Shown: piece by piece, positions 41,388-50,028 of the stretch
How positions within the stretch are numbered: the stretch's first letter is position 1
Layout of the letters: every line of letters begins with the position of its first letter
Assembly: GCA_023150895.1 (NCBI GenBank)
Contig: JAKLJY010000008.1
Location: 1-62,197 of the forward strand
Origin: Myxococcota bacterium
Lineage (GTDB): Bacteria; Myxococcota_A; Bradymonadia; UBA7976; UBA1532
DNA length: 62,197 nucleotides
Reading direction: 5' to 3'
Translations under genes and position numbers: made by a program
Notes under the pieces: model-generated
Database searches by the model: none
Seen by the model: only the letters and a program-made list of their open reading frames with translations
Told to the model about the DNA's origin: nothing

Positions 41388-42539
41388 TCAGACGGACCGC
41401 AACAGGTCATCGAGGCGCGCGACGGCCGCGCGGACGGCCTCCGGCGGCTCGGCGGTGAAACAGAGGCGAACGTGTTCGGGATACGGCCCGAAGCTCGTCC
41501 CGGGCGCCAGCAGAAGGCCAGCGTCGGCGCAGCGCTCGAGAAACGGCCACAGGGGCCGGTGACCCAGGCGTGGGGCCAGATCGACGAAGAGAAACGTGCC
41601 GGCCTCGGGCGCCGCCACGCCGAGCACACTCGCGACCTCGGCTCCGATGGCCGCGTACTCGGACCGGCGCGCCGCGACGAACGCATCGCCGGGTCCGTCG
41701 AGCGCCCGCAGCGCGGCATGCTGGGCCGCCGTCGGCGTCGAATAGAACGTGTGCAGGCTGATCTTGCGCAGCTCGGCGGCCAGGCCCGGGGGGCCGACGA
41801 CGTACCCGCACCGATTGCCGGCCATCCCGAACGCTTTGGAAAAGCTGTGAATCGACACGACACGCTCGGGTGCCCGCGCGCGGAGCGACACGTGGGGCGC
41901 GGCGTACGCGTAGTCTTCGTAACACTCGTCCGCGAGAATCCAGAGATCGCGGCGGCGGGCCAGGGCCACGATCGCATCGAGCGTCGTTTCACCCCATATG
42001 GCGCCGGTCGGGTTGTTCGGCGTGTTGACATACACGGCGGCCGTCCGCGCCGTGAGCGCCGCCTCGAGGCGGGCGACGGACGAGACCGGATCGACCGGCG
42101 CGAGCGTGTCGACGACGACGGGAACGGCGTGCGCACCGCGGATGATGCCCACGACCAGCGGCCAATAGGGTGCGGGGACGACGACTTCGTCACCGGGCAC
42201 CGTCAGCGCCCCGAGGACGGCCCCCAGGCCCCCCGTCGCGCCGGCGGTCACCAGCACGTCCTCGGGCGCGGTCGAGACCCCGTGCCGGGCCGTCAGCCGG
42301 GCGGCGAGCGCGGACAGCAGCGATGGCAGGCCCTCGACGGGCGCGTACCGGTGCAGCCCGTCGATCGCCGCGCCGTGCAGGTCCTCCATCCGGCACCCGG
42401 CGGGGGCGTCGTGCCAGGTGTCCCCGATGTGCAGCGGATGCACACGACACCCCGACTCGGCCGCACGCCGCGCGAGTCGCGAAAAGGGAGAGGCCGGGGT
42501 GGCGACGACGGCGGGGGCGATTTCCGGATGGCGCGGCAT
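41388..42539 (-). CDS. PLP-dependent aminotransferase, class I/II
   Basis: A 383-residue fold-type I aminotransferase. The PLP-binding features are NTPNNPTG (172-179), the Asp in LADECYEDY (204), and the Schiff-base lysine in SFSKAFGMAGNRCGY (K235). C-terminal arginine (VRLCFT) is in place for the substrate carboxylate. The closest named relatives would be aspartate/aromatic aminotransferase-like enzymes; the specific substrate cannot be told. It is first in a minus-strand operon with secreted proteins of unknown role. It is divergent from the UPF0462 gene across 117 bases in which I see no clear promoter. Confidence 0.88.
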   Translation of the reverse strand: MPRHPEIAPAVVATPASPFSRLARRAAESGCRVHPLHIGDTWHDAPAGCRMEDLHGAAIDGLHRYAPVEGLPSLLSALAARLTARHGVSTAPEDVLVTAGATGGLGAVLGALTVPGDEVVVPAPYWPLVVGIIRGAHAVPVVVDTLAPVDPVSSVARLEAALTARTAAVYVNTPNNPTGAIWGETTLDAIVALARRRDLWILADECYEDYAYAAPHVSLRARAPERVVSIHSFSKAFGMAGNRCGYVVGPPGLAAELRKISLHTFYSTPTAAQHAALRALDGPGDAFVAARRSEYAAIGAEVASVLGVAAPEAGTFLFVDLAPRLGHRPLWPFLERCADAGLLLAPGTSFGPYPEHVRLCFTAEPPEAVRAAVARLDDLLRSV

Positions 42540-42656
42540 CGGTCAGGACAATACTCGCCCCGCGCCGCCGTACCACTGAAACCGGTCGAGACATCCCGGG
42601 ACCGGCGGGTGCATGATGCGCGCGACGGATCTTGGTCGGAGGGGAGCACGACTGCC

Positions 42657-43178
42657 ATGGAGTTTCTCGTCGAACACACGTGGGATGGCGCGGCGGCCCA
42701 GCCCGAGGAACGCGTGCGGATGACTGCACACCTCGATGGCGCCGGGGCCCTGCACCTGAACTTCGAGGCCCCGTTTCACGGGGACCCCGCCCCGGACGGC
42801 CCGCCCGGCGTGTGGGACGGTCTCTGGGGGTTCGAGGTCGTCGAGTTCTTTCTCGTCGGGGGCGACGGGGCCGCCCCCGAGGACTACCTCGAGGTCGAGC
42901 TCGGGCCGCGCGGACACCACCTCGCCCTGCGCCTCCGGGGCGAGCGGCAGGCCGTCGCGCGCGGTCTGCCGGTCCTGTACGGACACACGCTGTCCGGGGG
43001 CCGTTGGCGGGGCCGGGCAGTCCTCGCCGCCGAGCACGTCCCCCCCGGCCCGCACCGGGCCAATGCCTACGCCATCCACGGCGTCGGACCGAACCGTCGC
43101 TACCTCTGCCACACGCCCACCGGCGTGGACCGCCCGGACTTCCACCGCCTGTCGGTCTTCGGGCCGGCGAATCTGTAG
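42657..43178 (+). CDS. UPF0462 family protein (C4orf33 homologue)
   Basis: A 173-residue protein that aligns by eye with the UPF0462/C4orf33 family, best known from animals. It has an N-terminal HTWDG, then LNFEAPFHGDPAP, LWGFEVVEFFLV, YLEVELGPRGHHLALRL, the late motif NAYAIHGVGPNRRY and the C-terminal PDFHRLSVF. The fold is probably a beta-sandwich like carbohydrate-binding modules; the function is unknown. GGAGGGGAG lies upstream of ATG 42657. It stands alone and converges on the aldehyde dehydrogenase gene, 21 bases away. Confidence 0.85.
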   Translation: MEFLVEHTWDGAAAQPEERVRMTAHLDGAGALHLNFEAPFHGDPAPDGPPGVWDGLWGFEVVEFFLVGGDGAAPEDYLEVELGPRGHHLALRLRGERQAVARGLPVLYGHTLSGGRWRGRAVLAAEHVPPGPHRANAYAIHGVGPNRRYLCHTPTGVDRPDFHRLSVFGPANL

Positions 43179-43199
43179 AGCCGCTGATCGGCCGCGTGC

Positions 43200-44585
43200 T
43201 CAGGGGGCAGGCGGGCGCCGCGCCGGGGTCGACAGAATGCGGACCTGCGTGAACTGCCGGTGCCCGGCGACGCCCTTGTGATAGCCGTACCCGCTGTGCC
43301 GGGCGCCGACCCAGGGTGAGCCGGCCGCCCCGCCGACCCCGCGGTTCACCCCGATCATGCCCGCGGTCAACCGCCGGGCCACCGCCGTCGCGCGCGCCTC
43401 GTCCTCGCCGAACACGACCGCCCCGAGTCCGTACGGCGTGTCGTTGGCGAGCCGCACCGCCTCGTCGTCGCCGTCCACCGGGATGACGACGGCCACCGGG
43501 CCGAAGGTCTCCTCCCGCGCGACGTCCATCGCGTGCGTCACGTCCGTCAGCACCGTCGGCACGACGAAGTTGCCGTGATGTCCGGCGCCGCCCGCCACGA
43601 TCCGCGCGCCCGCCGCCACCGCCGCGTCGATCTGGGCGAGCACGTGATCACGCTGCCACGGGGCCACCATCGGACCGACGAAGGTGCGCGCCAAGAGACC
43701 GTGGCCGACGGTCATCTTGGCCGTCTCGCCGGCGAGGGCGGTCAGAAAGGCCTCGGCAATCTTTCGGTCGACATAGATGCGCTCCGTGCTCACGCAGACC
43801 TGCCCGCAGTTGCGGAAGCTGTTGCGCGCGGCGAATCGCGCCGCGAGGCCGACGTTCGCGTCGTCGAGCACGATCATGGGATCCTTGCCGCCGAGCTCGA
43901 GAATCACGCGCTTCAGGTCGTGCGCCGCCGTGGCCAGAATCTGTCGCCCGGCCGCGCGCGAGCCGGTGAACGCGATGAGATCGACGTCCGCGGCCACCAG
44001 CGCCCGCCCCTGCGCCTCGTCGCCTTGCACGACGATCAGCACGTCCGGGGGCAGGACCTCGTTGAGCAGCTCGGCATAGCGCGCGCCGATGAGCGGGGTC
44101 TCCTCGCTCGGTTTGAAGACCACCGCGTTCCCGGCGACGAGCGCGGGCAGGATCATCCAGTGCGGCATCTCGAGCGGGAAGTTCCAGGGCGTGATGGCCG
44201 CGCAGACCCCCAGCGGGTCGTGGAACATCGTCGTGCGCGTCGCGGCGTCTTCCAGGACCTCCGGCGCCAGCGCATGCGCCATCTCGTCGAGCTCCGCCGA
44301 CCAGCCGCCCCCGCAGTCTTTCGCCTCGCCGATGCCCTCGCGCAACGGTTTGCCCATCTCGCGGGTGATCAACCGGCCGAGCGCGTCGGCCTCGGCGAGC
44401 AGGCGCGCGCCGACCGGGCGCAGGCGCGAGACGCGCCCTTCGAGGCCCAGGCCGGCCCAGGCCACCTGCGCGGCACGCGCGCGGGCGACCAGGCCGGGGA
44501 TGGCCTCGACGGGCGTGCGGGGGACCTCGCCGACCGGTTCGCCGGTGGCGGGGTCGACGGAGACGAGCATCGGGAAGACGGACAT
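43200..44585 (-). CDS. NAD(P)-dependent aldehyde dehydrogenase
   Basis: A 461-residue aldehyde dehydrogenase resembling succinate-semialdehyde dehydrogenases. Visible features: TPWNFPLEMPHW (cofactor loop), FKPSEETPL, FTGSRAAGRQI, the general base in LELGGKDP (E230) and the nucleophile in RNCGQVCVS (C264). ATG 44585 has AGGAG 5 bases upstream. The NADP versus NAD preference and the aldehyde cannot be fixed from sequence. The 67 bases upstream hold a triple 9-base repeat. Confidence 0.92.
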   Translation of the reverse strand: MSVFPMLVSVDPATGEPVGEVPRTPVEAIPGLVARARAAQVAWAGLGLEGRVSRLRPVGARLLAEADALGRLITREMGKPLREGIGEAKDCGGGWSAELDEMAHALAPEVLEDAATRTTMFHDPLGVCAAITPWNFPLEMPHWMILPALVAGNAVVFKPSEETPLIGARYAELLNEVLPPDVLIVVQGDEAQGRALVAADVDLIAFTGSRAAGRQILATAAHDLKRVILELGGKDPMIVLDDANVGLAARFAARNSFRNCGQVCVSTERIYVDRKIAEAFLTALAGETAKMTVGHGLLARTFVGPMVAPWQRDHVLAQIDAAVAAGARIVAGGAGHHGNFVVPTVLTDVTHAMDVAREETFGPVAVVIPVDGDDEAVRLANDTPYGLGAVVFGEDEARATAVARRLTAGMIGVNRGVGGAAGSPWVGARHSGYGYHKGVAGHRQFTQVRILSTPARRPPAP

Positions 44586-44610
44586 GAACACTCCTGACGA
44601 AATTCGGTGT

Positions 44611-44637
44611 GAGCGGTTCGAGCGGTTCGAGCGGTTC
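44611..44637. repeat. Triple 9-base tandem repeat upstream of the aldehyde dehydrogenase gene
   Basis: GAGCGGTTC occurs three times without interruption, and CGG continues into a partial fourth copy. It lies 26 bases upstream of the aldehyde dehydrogenase start. It could be replication slippage or a phased protein-binding site. Confidence 0.7.
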
Positions 44638-44652
44638 GGCCCCTGGCCGGTG

Positions 44653-45234
44653 TTAGATCGCCCGCGCGAGCGAGCCGGCGAGGGCGCGTCCGGCGGCGAG
44701 CAGGCGTTCGGGCGGCTCGGCGAAGGGCGCGCCCGAGTCGGGCAACGGCGGGATGTGCACGAACCCGCGCAGCGGCACCCGGTCGAAGGCCCCGAGCGCC
44801 CGGTACAGGACGTGATTGCATAGATAGTCGCCGGCGTCGTGGGAGTACTGCGTCGGCAGCGGTCCGCCGGAGAGACGCGACCAGGGCAGGCGCGACAGAC
44901 GGGCCGGCGGGCCGCCGGGCTCGATCTCCGCGCGGGCCGGCCGGCAGCCGCGGGCGTCCGCGCGGTCGCCTTGCACGTTGCGGCCGAGTGTCTCGAACCA
45001 GAGCCCGGGCCGGGCGGCGACGCCGAACATCAGCAGGGCGCCCGGGCGGGCGAACTCCACCGCCGCCGCAAGCGTGTCGAACGCGCCGTCCCAGGTCACG
45101 GGCAGCGTCCGGCCGACGACCGTCACGCCGTCGAACACCGCCCCGTCGAGGTCCTGCGCGAGGCGCGCCGCCGGGTTGTCCGCGTGCTCGGCGAAGGCCG
45201 TGAACCCCGTCACCAACAGCGTCGGGCGGCTCAC
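44653..45234 (-). CDS. pcp: Pyroglutamyl-peptidase I
   Basis: A 193-residue peptidase C15 family protein, which removes N-terminal pyroglutamate from peptides. The Glu-Cys-His site is readable: E81 in GLWFETLGRN, C139 in SHDAGDYLCNHVLY and H160 in GFVHIPPLP. The N-terminal LLVTGFTAFAEHADNPA is typical. Length is slightly below the usual 210-215. The GTG start (45234) overlaps the stop of the preceding lipoprotein gene, so the two are co-expressed. Confidence 0.93.
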   Translation of the reverse strand: MSRPTLLVTGFTAFAEHADNPAARLAQDLDGAVFDGVTVVGRTLPVTWDGAFDTLAAAVEFARPGALLMFGVAARPGLWFETLGRNVQGDRADARGCRPARAEIEPGGPPARLSRLPWSRLSGGPLPTQYSHDAGDYLCNHVLYRALGAFDRVPLRGFVHIPPLPDSGAPFAEPPERLLAAGRALAGSLARAI

Positions 45235-46445
45235 GGGACGCAGGCGTAGAAGTGCAAGGGCACCCGCCCGGTGCGATCGGTGTCCTCGGAGACGGTGTAG
45301 ACCCCCGTGCCGGCGGCGTCGTAACTGATGGCCTCGCCCTGCGGCTCCGTCAGCGGCCCGGCGGCCACCCGCAGGGGCTCGAGATCCGCGAGCGCGCTCC
45401 AATCGGCGCCGTCGGGCAGACGGTACTCATAGCTGCCCGTGTAGACCCGCAAGAGCAGACGGCGGCCGCTCGGGTGCATCGCCGCCCCGGTCACCATGCG
45501 GCCGAGCGGCACGTCGAAGCCGGGCGCCTGCATCGTCGCCACGGGGACGAGATCGGTCTGCACACCGTCCCGCAGGTCGCCGGCGTGTCGGTAGACGTGC
45601 GTCGGCGCCCCATCGACCTTCTCGAAGAGGTAGAACGTCGACGCATCCGGGGCGAGCGCCATCGCCTCGCTGTCCCGCACGGCGTCGGGGTAGCGCACGG
45701 GAAAGCGCCAGAGGCGGTCGGCGGCGACGTCTTCGAAGCCGGCCACGGCGTCCACGGCCGGCTCCGGCACGGCGTAGACGACGAAGACGTCGCGATCCCC
45801 GCCATTGTTGCCGGTGTCCGCCACCCAGAGGCAGCGTCCGGGCTCCCCCGCCGGGCACGGGCCCGCGGCGAGGTCCTCGAAGTCCACGTTCTCCACCCCC
45901 GTCAGGTACACGATCCCGAGCAGGCGCCCGTCGGTCGCGACGGCGTACAGACGCGCGATGTCGCCGGAGTCGTTGTGCATCCACAACACGCCGGGCGTCG
46001 TCGGCGACGGCGCGAGCCCCGAGATTTCGTCGAGGCGATCGTCCCCGAGGATCCCCGCCTCGGCGGGCCGTGCGTACGTGCCCGAGCAGGCGCCGGCCGG
46101 GGGGACGGGTCCCGCGTCGGCGACGGGATGCCCGCCCGTGCCCCCGGTCGGGCCCACGTCCCCGGCGGCCGCGTCTCCGGGCGCTGCATCCGCGCCCGGA
46201 CGGGCATCCCCACCCTCGCCGCCGACCGGCGGGCGGACGTCGGCCTCGGGACGACGAGCGTCCACCACGGCCCCACCGGGCAGGGGCCGCCGCGCGTCGC
46301 CACCCGCACCGGCCGCGGCGTCGGCGCCCGCGGCCGCGTCGTTCGGGGTCGCGCCATCGCCCGCGTCACCGCCGCCCCCGTCGCACGCCGAGAAAACCGA
46401 GAGGACGAAGCCGAGAGCCGGCCAGGCAGTCGAGGCAGATCGCAT
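45231..46445 (-). CDS. Lipoprotein with beta-propeller-like domain
   Basis: A 404-residue lipoprotein (lipobox FSAC, Cys21), with a long Ala/Gly/Asp/Pro linker (25 to about 118) and a C-terminal domain of strand repeats resembling esterase-like or phytase-like propellers. Examples are DEISGLAPSPTTPGVLWMHNDSGDIARLYAV, ENVDFEDLAAG, SEAMALAPDASTFYLFEK and EAISYDAAGTGVYTVSEDT. The Asp/Glu-rich loops could bind calcium. It overlaps pcp. ATG 46445 is chosen for its clean signal peptide. Function unknown. Confidence 0.8.
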   Translation of the reverse strand: MRSASTAWPALGFVLSVFSACDGGGGDAGDGATPNDAAAGADAAAGAGGDARRPLPGGAVVDARRPEADVRPPVGGEGGDARPGADAAPGDAAAGDVGPTGGTGGHPVADAGPVPPAGACSGTYARPAEAGILGDDRLDEISGLAPSPTTPGVLWMHNDSGDIARLYAVATDGRLLGIVYLTGVENVDFEDLAAGPCPAGEPGRCLWVADTGNNGGDRDVFVVYAVPEPAVDAVAGFEDVAADRLWRFPVRYPDAVRDSEAMALAPDASTFYLFEKVDGAPTHVYRHAGDLRDGVQTDLVPVATMQAPGFDVPLGRMVTGAAMHPSGRRLLLRVYTGSYEYRLPDGADWSALADLEPLRVAAGPLTEPQGEAISYDAAGTGVYTVSEDTDRTGRVPLHFYACVP

Positions 46446-46585
46446 GGGGGGCAGTCTCCACGGGCACGGGCTCGATGTAAACCCGGCGGCGCGCGCGCAT
46501 CGCCGCCGCCGCCCGTGCGTTTTCCGCGGGGCGCCGATGGCCGCGGCGTGGTATGCCCACACAGCTCGCGTTCCCCGGAGGACCC

Positions 46586-48082
46586 GTGCCGAGATCACCC
46601 CGAAGGCGCCGCCCGGCGTCGCGTCTGCTCCCCTTCTCTTTCGGGCTCGTCGGCGTTGCGCACGCGCAGACGCCGCCCCCCGCCGAGCCCGGCCCCGCGG
46701 CCGGCGCGGCCCTCCCGTCCGCCTTCCCGGCGCTCGAGACGGCGCCCGGCCCGGTCACGTTGCCCCCGCCACCGCCTTCGCCCTTCCGGTTCGGCGGATA
46801 CGGGCGGGTCAGCGCCGCGTCGGACCTCGACGGCGGGCGGGGCCGCGCGGCCACCGTGGTGCCCTGGGGCCCGCGCACGGCCGAGGGCAACTACCTCGAG
46901 CTCGACTTCGGGTACCGGGCCTTCGAGGCGGCCGGCGCCGATCCGGTCGAGGTGGACACGCTGGTCACCCTGGCCATCGGCGAGCCCCTCTTCCACGACA
47001 GCGCGGACTTCGACGTGTCGGCGGCCATCCGTCAGGCGCTCGTCGAGGCCCGCAACGTGGTCGTCGACGGCAGTTACGTCTGGGTCGGCAGCCGCATGTA
47101 CCGCGGGGACGACCTCTATCTGTTCGACTTCTGGCCGCTCGACGACCTCAACACGCTCGGCGGCGGCCTCGGCTGGCGCGGCCCCGAGCAGACGCTGGGC
47201 CTGCACGTCGGCGTCAACCGCCCGGACGACCCGTTCAACGTCCAGCGCATCAACGTCTCGGCCCTCGCTTTCGGGGCCACCGAGGTCGAGGTCATGGACC
47301 GCCAGCGCACCATCGCCAGCCTGCAGGGCGAGCAGCGCTTCGGCGGCGGGCCGGACGAGCTCGGCTTCAAGGTCAAGCTGCACCTCGAGCTGCACCACCT
47401 GCCGAGCGGCCGACGGGTGCTCCCCGGCAGTACGACCGAGACGACCCCCCTGCCCGACGACCGCGGCTGGCTCGCCGGGGCCGAGGTCGGCCTGTGGAAC
47501 TTCGGCAAGAACAGCTTCGCAAACCTGTTCTTGCGCTACGCGAGCGGTCTGGCGGCCTATGGCACCTGGGAGAAACCGTACGGCCTGAACGACGAACGCC
47601 GCGCCGTCGATGCGCAGGAGTTCCGCGTGGCCGTGGCGGGCAACTACGAGCACGGGCCGTTCGGGGTCATGTACGGCGGCTGGCTGCGCGGCTTCTTCGA
47701 CGCCGACGAGGAAACCAAGGACTTCGACGACCGCATCGAGGCCGCCGTCTCCGCACGACCGATGCTCTTCCTCGGCCGGTACTTCACACCGGGCATCGAG
47801 GTATCTCAGCAAATCAGCCATCACAACGGCTTGAACCCGCGCACGCTGACCCAGGCGCAGGCCCGCGTGACACAGGTCGCGCTCCTGCCCGCCCTCACCT
47901 TCGGAGACGACCCCGTGGGCACCTACACCCGCCCGCAGCTCCGCCTGATCTACGCCGTCTCGTTCCTGAACGACGCCGCCCTCGATCTCTACGCCGCCGA
48001 CGATCCGCGGGCCCACCAGGGCACCGTGCACTTCGTCGGGTTCGGCGCCGAGTGGTGGTACGGCCGTGGAGGTGGCCGATGA
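46586..48082 (+). CDS. Carbohydrate porin (LamB-like outer-membrane channel)
   Basis: A 498-residue exported beta-barrel. The signal peptide runs to about residue 27 (LVGVAHAQ). A Pro-rich segment follows, then a barrel beginning FRFGGYGRVSAASDLDGG and containing ELDFGYRAFEAAG, GRYFTPGIEVSQQISHH and YTRPQLRLIYAVSFLND, a pattern seen in maltoporin/carbohydrate-porin proteins. GTG 46586 with GGAGG upstream is preferred over ATG 46553. It overlaps the first amylase gene (ATGA), so uptake of maltodextrins released by the amylases is the likely job. Specificity is inferred from the neighbours. Confidence 0.82.
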   Translation: MPRSPRRRRPASRLLPFSFGLVGVAHAQTPPPAEPGPAAGAALPSAFPALETAPGPVTLPPPPPSPFRFGGYGRVSAASDLDGGRGRAATVVPWGPRTAEGNYLELDFGYRAFEAAGADPVEVDTLVTLAIGEPLFHDSADFDVSAAIRQALVEARNVVVDGSYVWVGSRMYRGDDLYLFDFWPLDDLNTLGGGLGWRGPEQTLGLHVGVNRPDDPFNVQRINVSALAFGATEVEVMDRQRTIASLQGEQRFGGGPDELGFKVKLHLELHHLPSGRRVLPGSTTETTPLPDDRGWLAGAEVGLWNFGKNSFANLFLRYASGLAAYGTWEKPYGLNDERRAVDAQEFRVAVAGNYEHGPFGVMYGGWLRGFFDADEETKDFDDRIEAAVSARPMLFLGRYFTPGIEVSQQISHHNGLNPRTLTQAQARVTQVALLPALTFGDDPVGTYTRPQLRLIYAVSFLNDAALDLYAADDPRAHQGTVHFVGFGAEWWYGRGGGR

Positions 48083-50028
48083 CGCGCTCCAGGTCCACGC
48101 TCGCCCTCGCGTTCGCGAGTGCGCTCACCGCCTGCGTCACCGTCGAGGCCACGCCCCCCACCACGGCCAACGTGAAGGACTGGCGGGACGAGGTCGTGTA
48201 TCAGATCGTCGTCGACCGCTTCGAGGACGGCGATCCCAACAACAACTTCAACGTCGATTACCGGCGCGCGGCCAGCTACCACGGCGGCGACTGGCAGGGC
48301 ATCATCGACCGCCTCGACTACATCGAGACGCTCGGCGTCACCGCCCTCTGGATCAGTCCGGTGGTGCGCAACGTCGAAGAGGACGCCGGTTTCGCCAGTT
48401 ACCACGGCTACTGGACGCAGAGTTTCCTCGACCACAACCCGCACTTCGGCTCGCTCGAGAAGCTGCAGGAACTCGTCCAGAAGTGTCACGCCCGGGGCAT
48501 CAAGGTCATCCTCGACATCGTGACCAACCACGTCGGGCAGCTCTTCTACTACGACATCAACCGCAACGGCCAGCCGGACATCGTCTTCTTCGGCGGCGGC
48601 GGCAACGGACCGGGCAGCCGCAACCCCGATCAACCGTCGAACCTGCGGCGCGCGTCGGAGTGGGACCCGGAGTACGACAGCCGGGGCGTCCAGGGCTTCA
48701 CGTCGCTGGGTGAGAACGGCCTCGCCCCCTTCGTCTGGCTCGACCAACCCGAGATCACCCGCATGCCGCCGTCGCCGCCCGAGTTCGCCAACCCGGCCTG
48801 GTACAACGGCAAGGGGCGCGTGACCGTCTGGGAGAGCGAGGGCAACCTGAACAACCCGCGGCTCGACACGCTCATCTGCGAGCAGTGCAGCCCGGCGGGC
48901 CAGCCCTGTGCGCCCGAGCCCGGCTGTGCCGGTCGCGTGCGCTTCGAGTACGTGCGGGAGCAGGAGATGTACGGGGACTTCCCCGGCGGCCTCAAAGACC
49001 TCCGCACCGAGCTGCCGGAGGTGCGGCAGGCCCTCATCCGCGTCTTCCAGTACTGGATCAAGGCCGCGGACTTCGACGGCTTCCGCATCGACACGCTGAA
49101 ACACATCGAGCCGGACTTCTTCGAAGAGTTCGCGCCGGCCATCCGTCGCTACGCCCGGTCCATCGGCAAGCCCAACTTCTTCATGTTCGGCGAGGCGTTC
49201 GACGGCAACGACGCGCTGCTCGGCAGTTACACGCAGGGCGAAGGTGTCGACTCGGTCTTCTACTTCTCGGCGAAGTACCGCGTCTTCGACAACGTCTTCG
49301 GGCGCAGCGCGGCCACCCGCGAGGTGCAGCGCTTGTACGAGGAGCGCGCGACGCTCGACGACTCGGGCATCATCCCCGAGGACGACCCGACACAGCCGCG
49401 CTACGGCGTCGCCCCGAAGACGGGCGGCGTGACGGACGCCGCGGGCAACGGCGTGCCCCCGCGGGACCTCCTCGTGCACTTCCTCGACAACCACGACGTG
49501 CCCCGGTTTCTCTACGATTTCCCCGACATCCGTAAATTGCACACGGCGTTGGTCTATCAGCTCACCTTCGACGGGATTCCGTGCATCTACTACGGCACGG
49601 AGCAGGGCTTCAACGGCGGGCCCGATCCGAGCAACCGCGAAGACATGTGGCACTCGGGCTTCGCGACGAACGGCGAGACCTTCCGCCACACGCAGCGCCT
49701 CGTCGCCCTGCGGAAGCAGCACGAGGCCCTGCGGCGCGGGCGCGTCGAATTCCGCTGGACGACCGAACACACCGGCACCGAAATGGACGCCGGGCTGCTC
49801 GCCTACGAGCGTTCGACGGCGGCCGACCGCGTCCTGGTCGTCATCAACGTGCACGACACGCAGACGAGCCGCACGCGCGACGGCGACGCCGTCATGACCA
49901 CCGGTTTCCCCGCGGGCACCGTCCTGACCGACGTGCTCGGCGGCGCCGAGACCTATACGGTCGGTGCCGGTGGCACGCTCGACATCGCCCTCGGACCCCG
50001 CGCCGCCCGGGTCCTCGTCGCCCGGTGA
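48079..50028 (+). CDS. GH13 alpha-amylase family lipoprotein 1
   Basis: A 649-residue lipoprotein (lipobox LTAC, Cys19) with a complete GH13 catalytic barrel. Regions in order: DIVTNHV (region I), DGFRIDTLKHI with the nucleophile Asp (region II), FMFGEAFDG with the acid/base Glu (region III), and FLDNHDVPR with the transition-state Asp (region IV). It starts with VVYQIVVDRFEDGD, typical of amylase/neopullulanase-like enzymes. A Cys-rich insert (about 274-292) is unusual. It overlaps the porin gene by four bases and the second amylase gene by four. It is expected on the outer membrane, cutting starch-type glucans to porin-sized fragments. Confidence 0.92.
   Translation: MTRSRSTLALAFASALTACVTVEATPPTTANVKDWRDEVVYQIVVDRFEDGDPNNNFNVDYRRAASYHGGDWQGIIDRLDYIETLGVTALWISPVVRNVEEDAGFASYHGYWTQSFLDHNPHFGSLEKLQELVQKCHARGIKVILDIVTNHVGQLFYYDINRNGQPDIVFFGGGGNGPGSRNPDQPSNLRRASEWDPEYDSRGVQGFTSLGENGLAPFVWLDQPEITRMPPSPPEFANPAWYNGKGRVTVWESEGNLNNPRLDTLICEQCSPAGQPCAPEPGCAGRVRFEYVREQEMYGDFPGGLKDLRTELPEVRQALIRVFQYWIKAADFDGFRIDTLKHIEPDFFEEFAPAIRRYARSIGKPNFFMFGEAFDGNDALLGSYTQGEGVDSVFYFSAKYRVFDNVFGRSAATREVQRLYEERATLDDSGIIPEDDPTQPRYGVAPKTGGVTDAAGNGVPPRDLLVHFLDNHDVPRFLYDFPDIRKLHTALVYQLTFDGIPCIYYGTEQGFNGGPDPSNREDMWHSGFATNGETFRHTQRLVALRKQHEALRRGRVEFRWTTEHTGTEMDAGLLAYERSTAADRVLVVINVHDTQTSRTRDGDAVMTTGFPAGTVLTDVLGGAETYTVGAGGTLDIALGPRAARVLVAR

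Noticed and set aside
38473-41562. A 1029-codon plus-strand open frame opposite the large lipoprotein gene
   Set aside because: Arginine-rich shadow without motifs. The minus-strand frame has a signal peptide, lipobox and balanced composition.
44586-44652. The triple 9-base repeat as an attachment or origin site
   Set aside because: No recombinase, replication gene or second copy of the motif is nearby.
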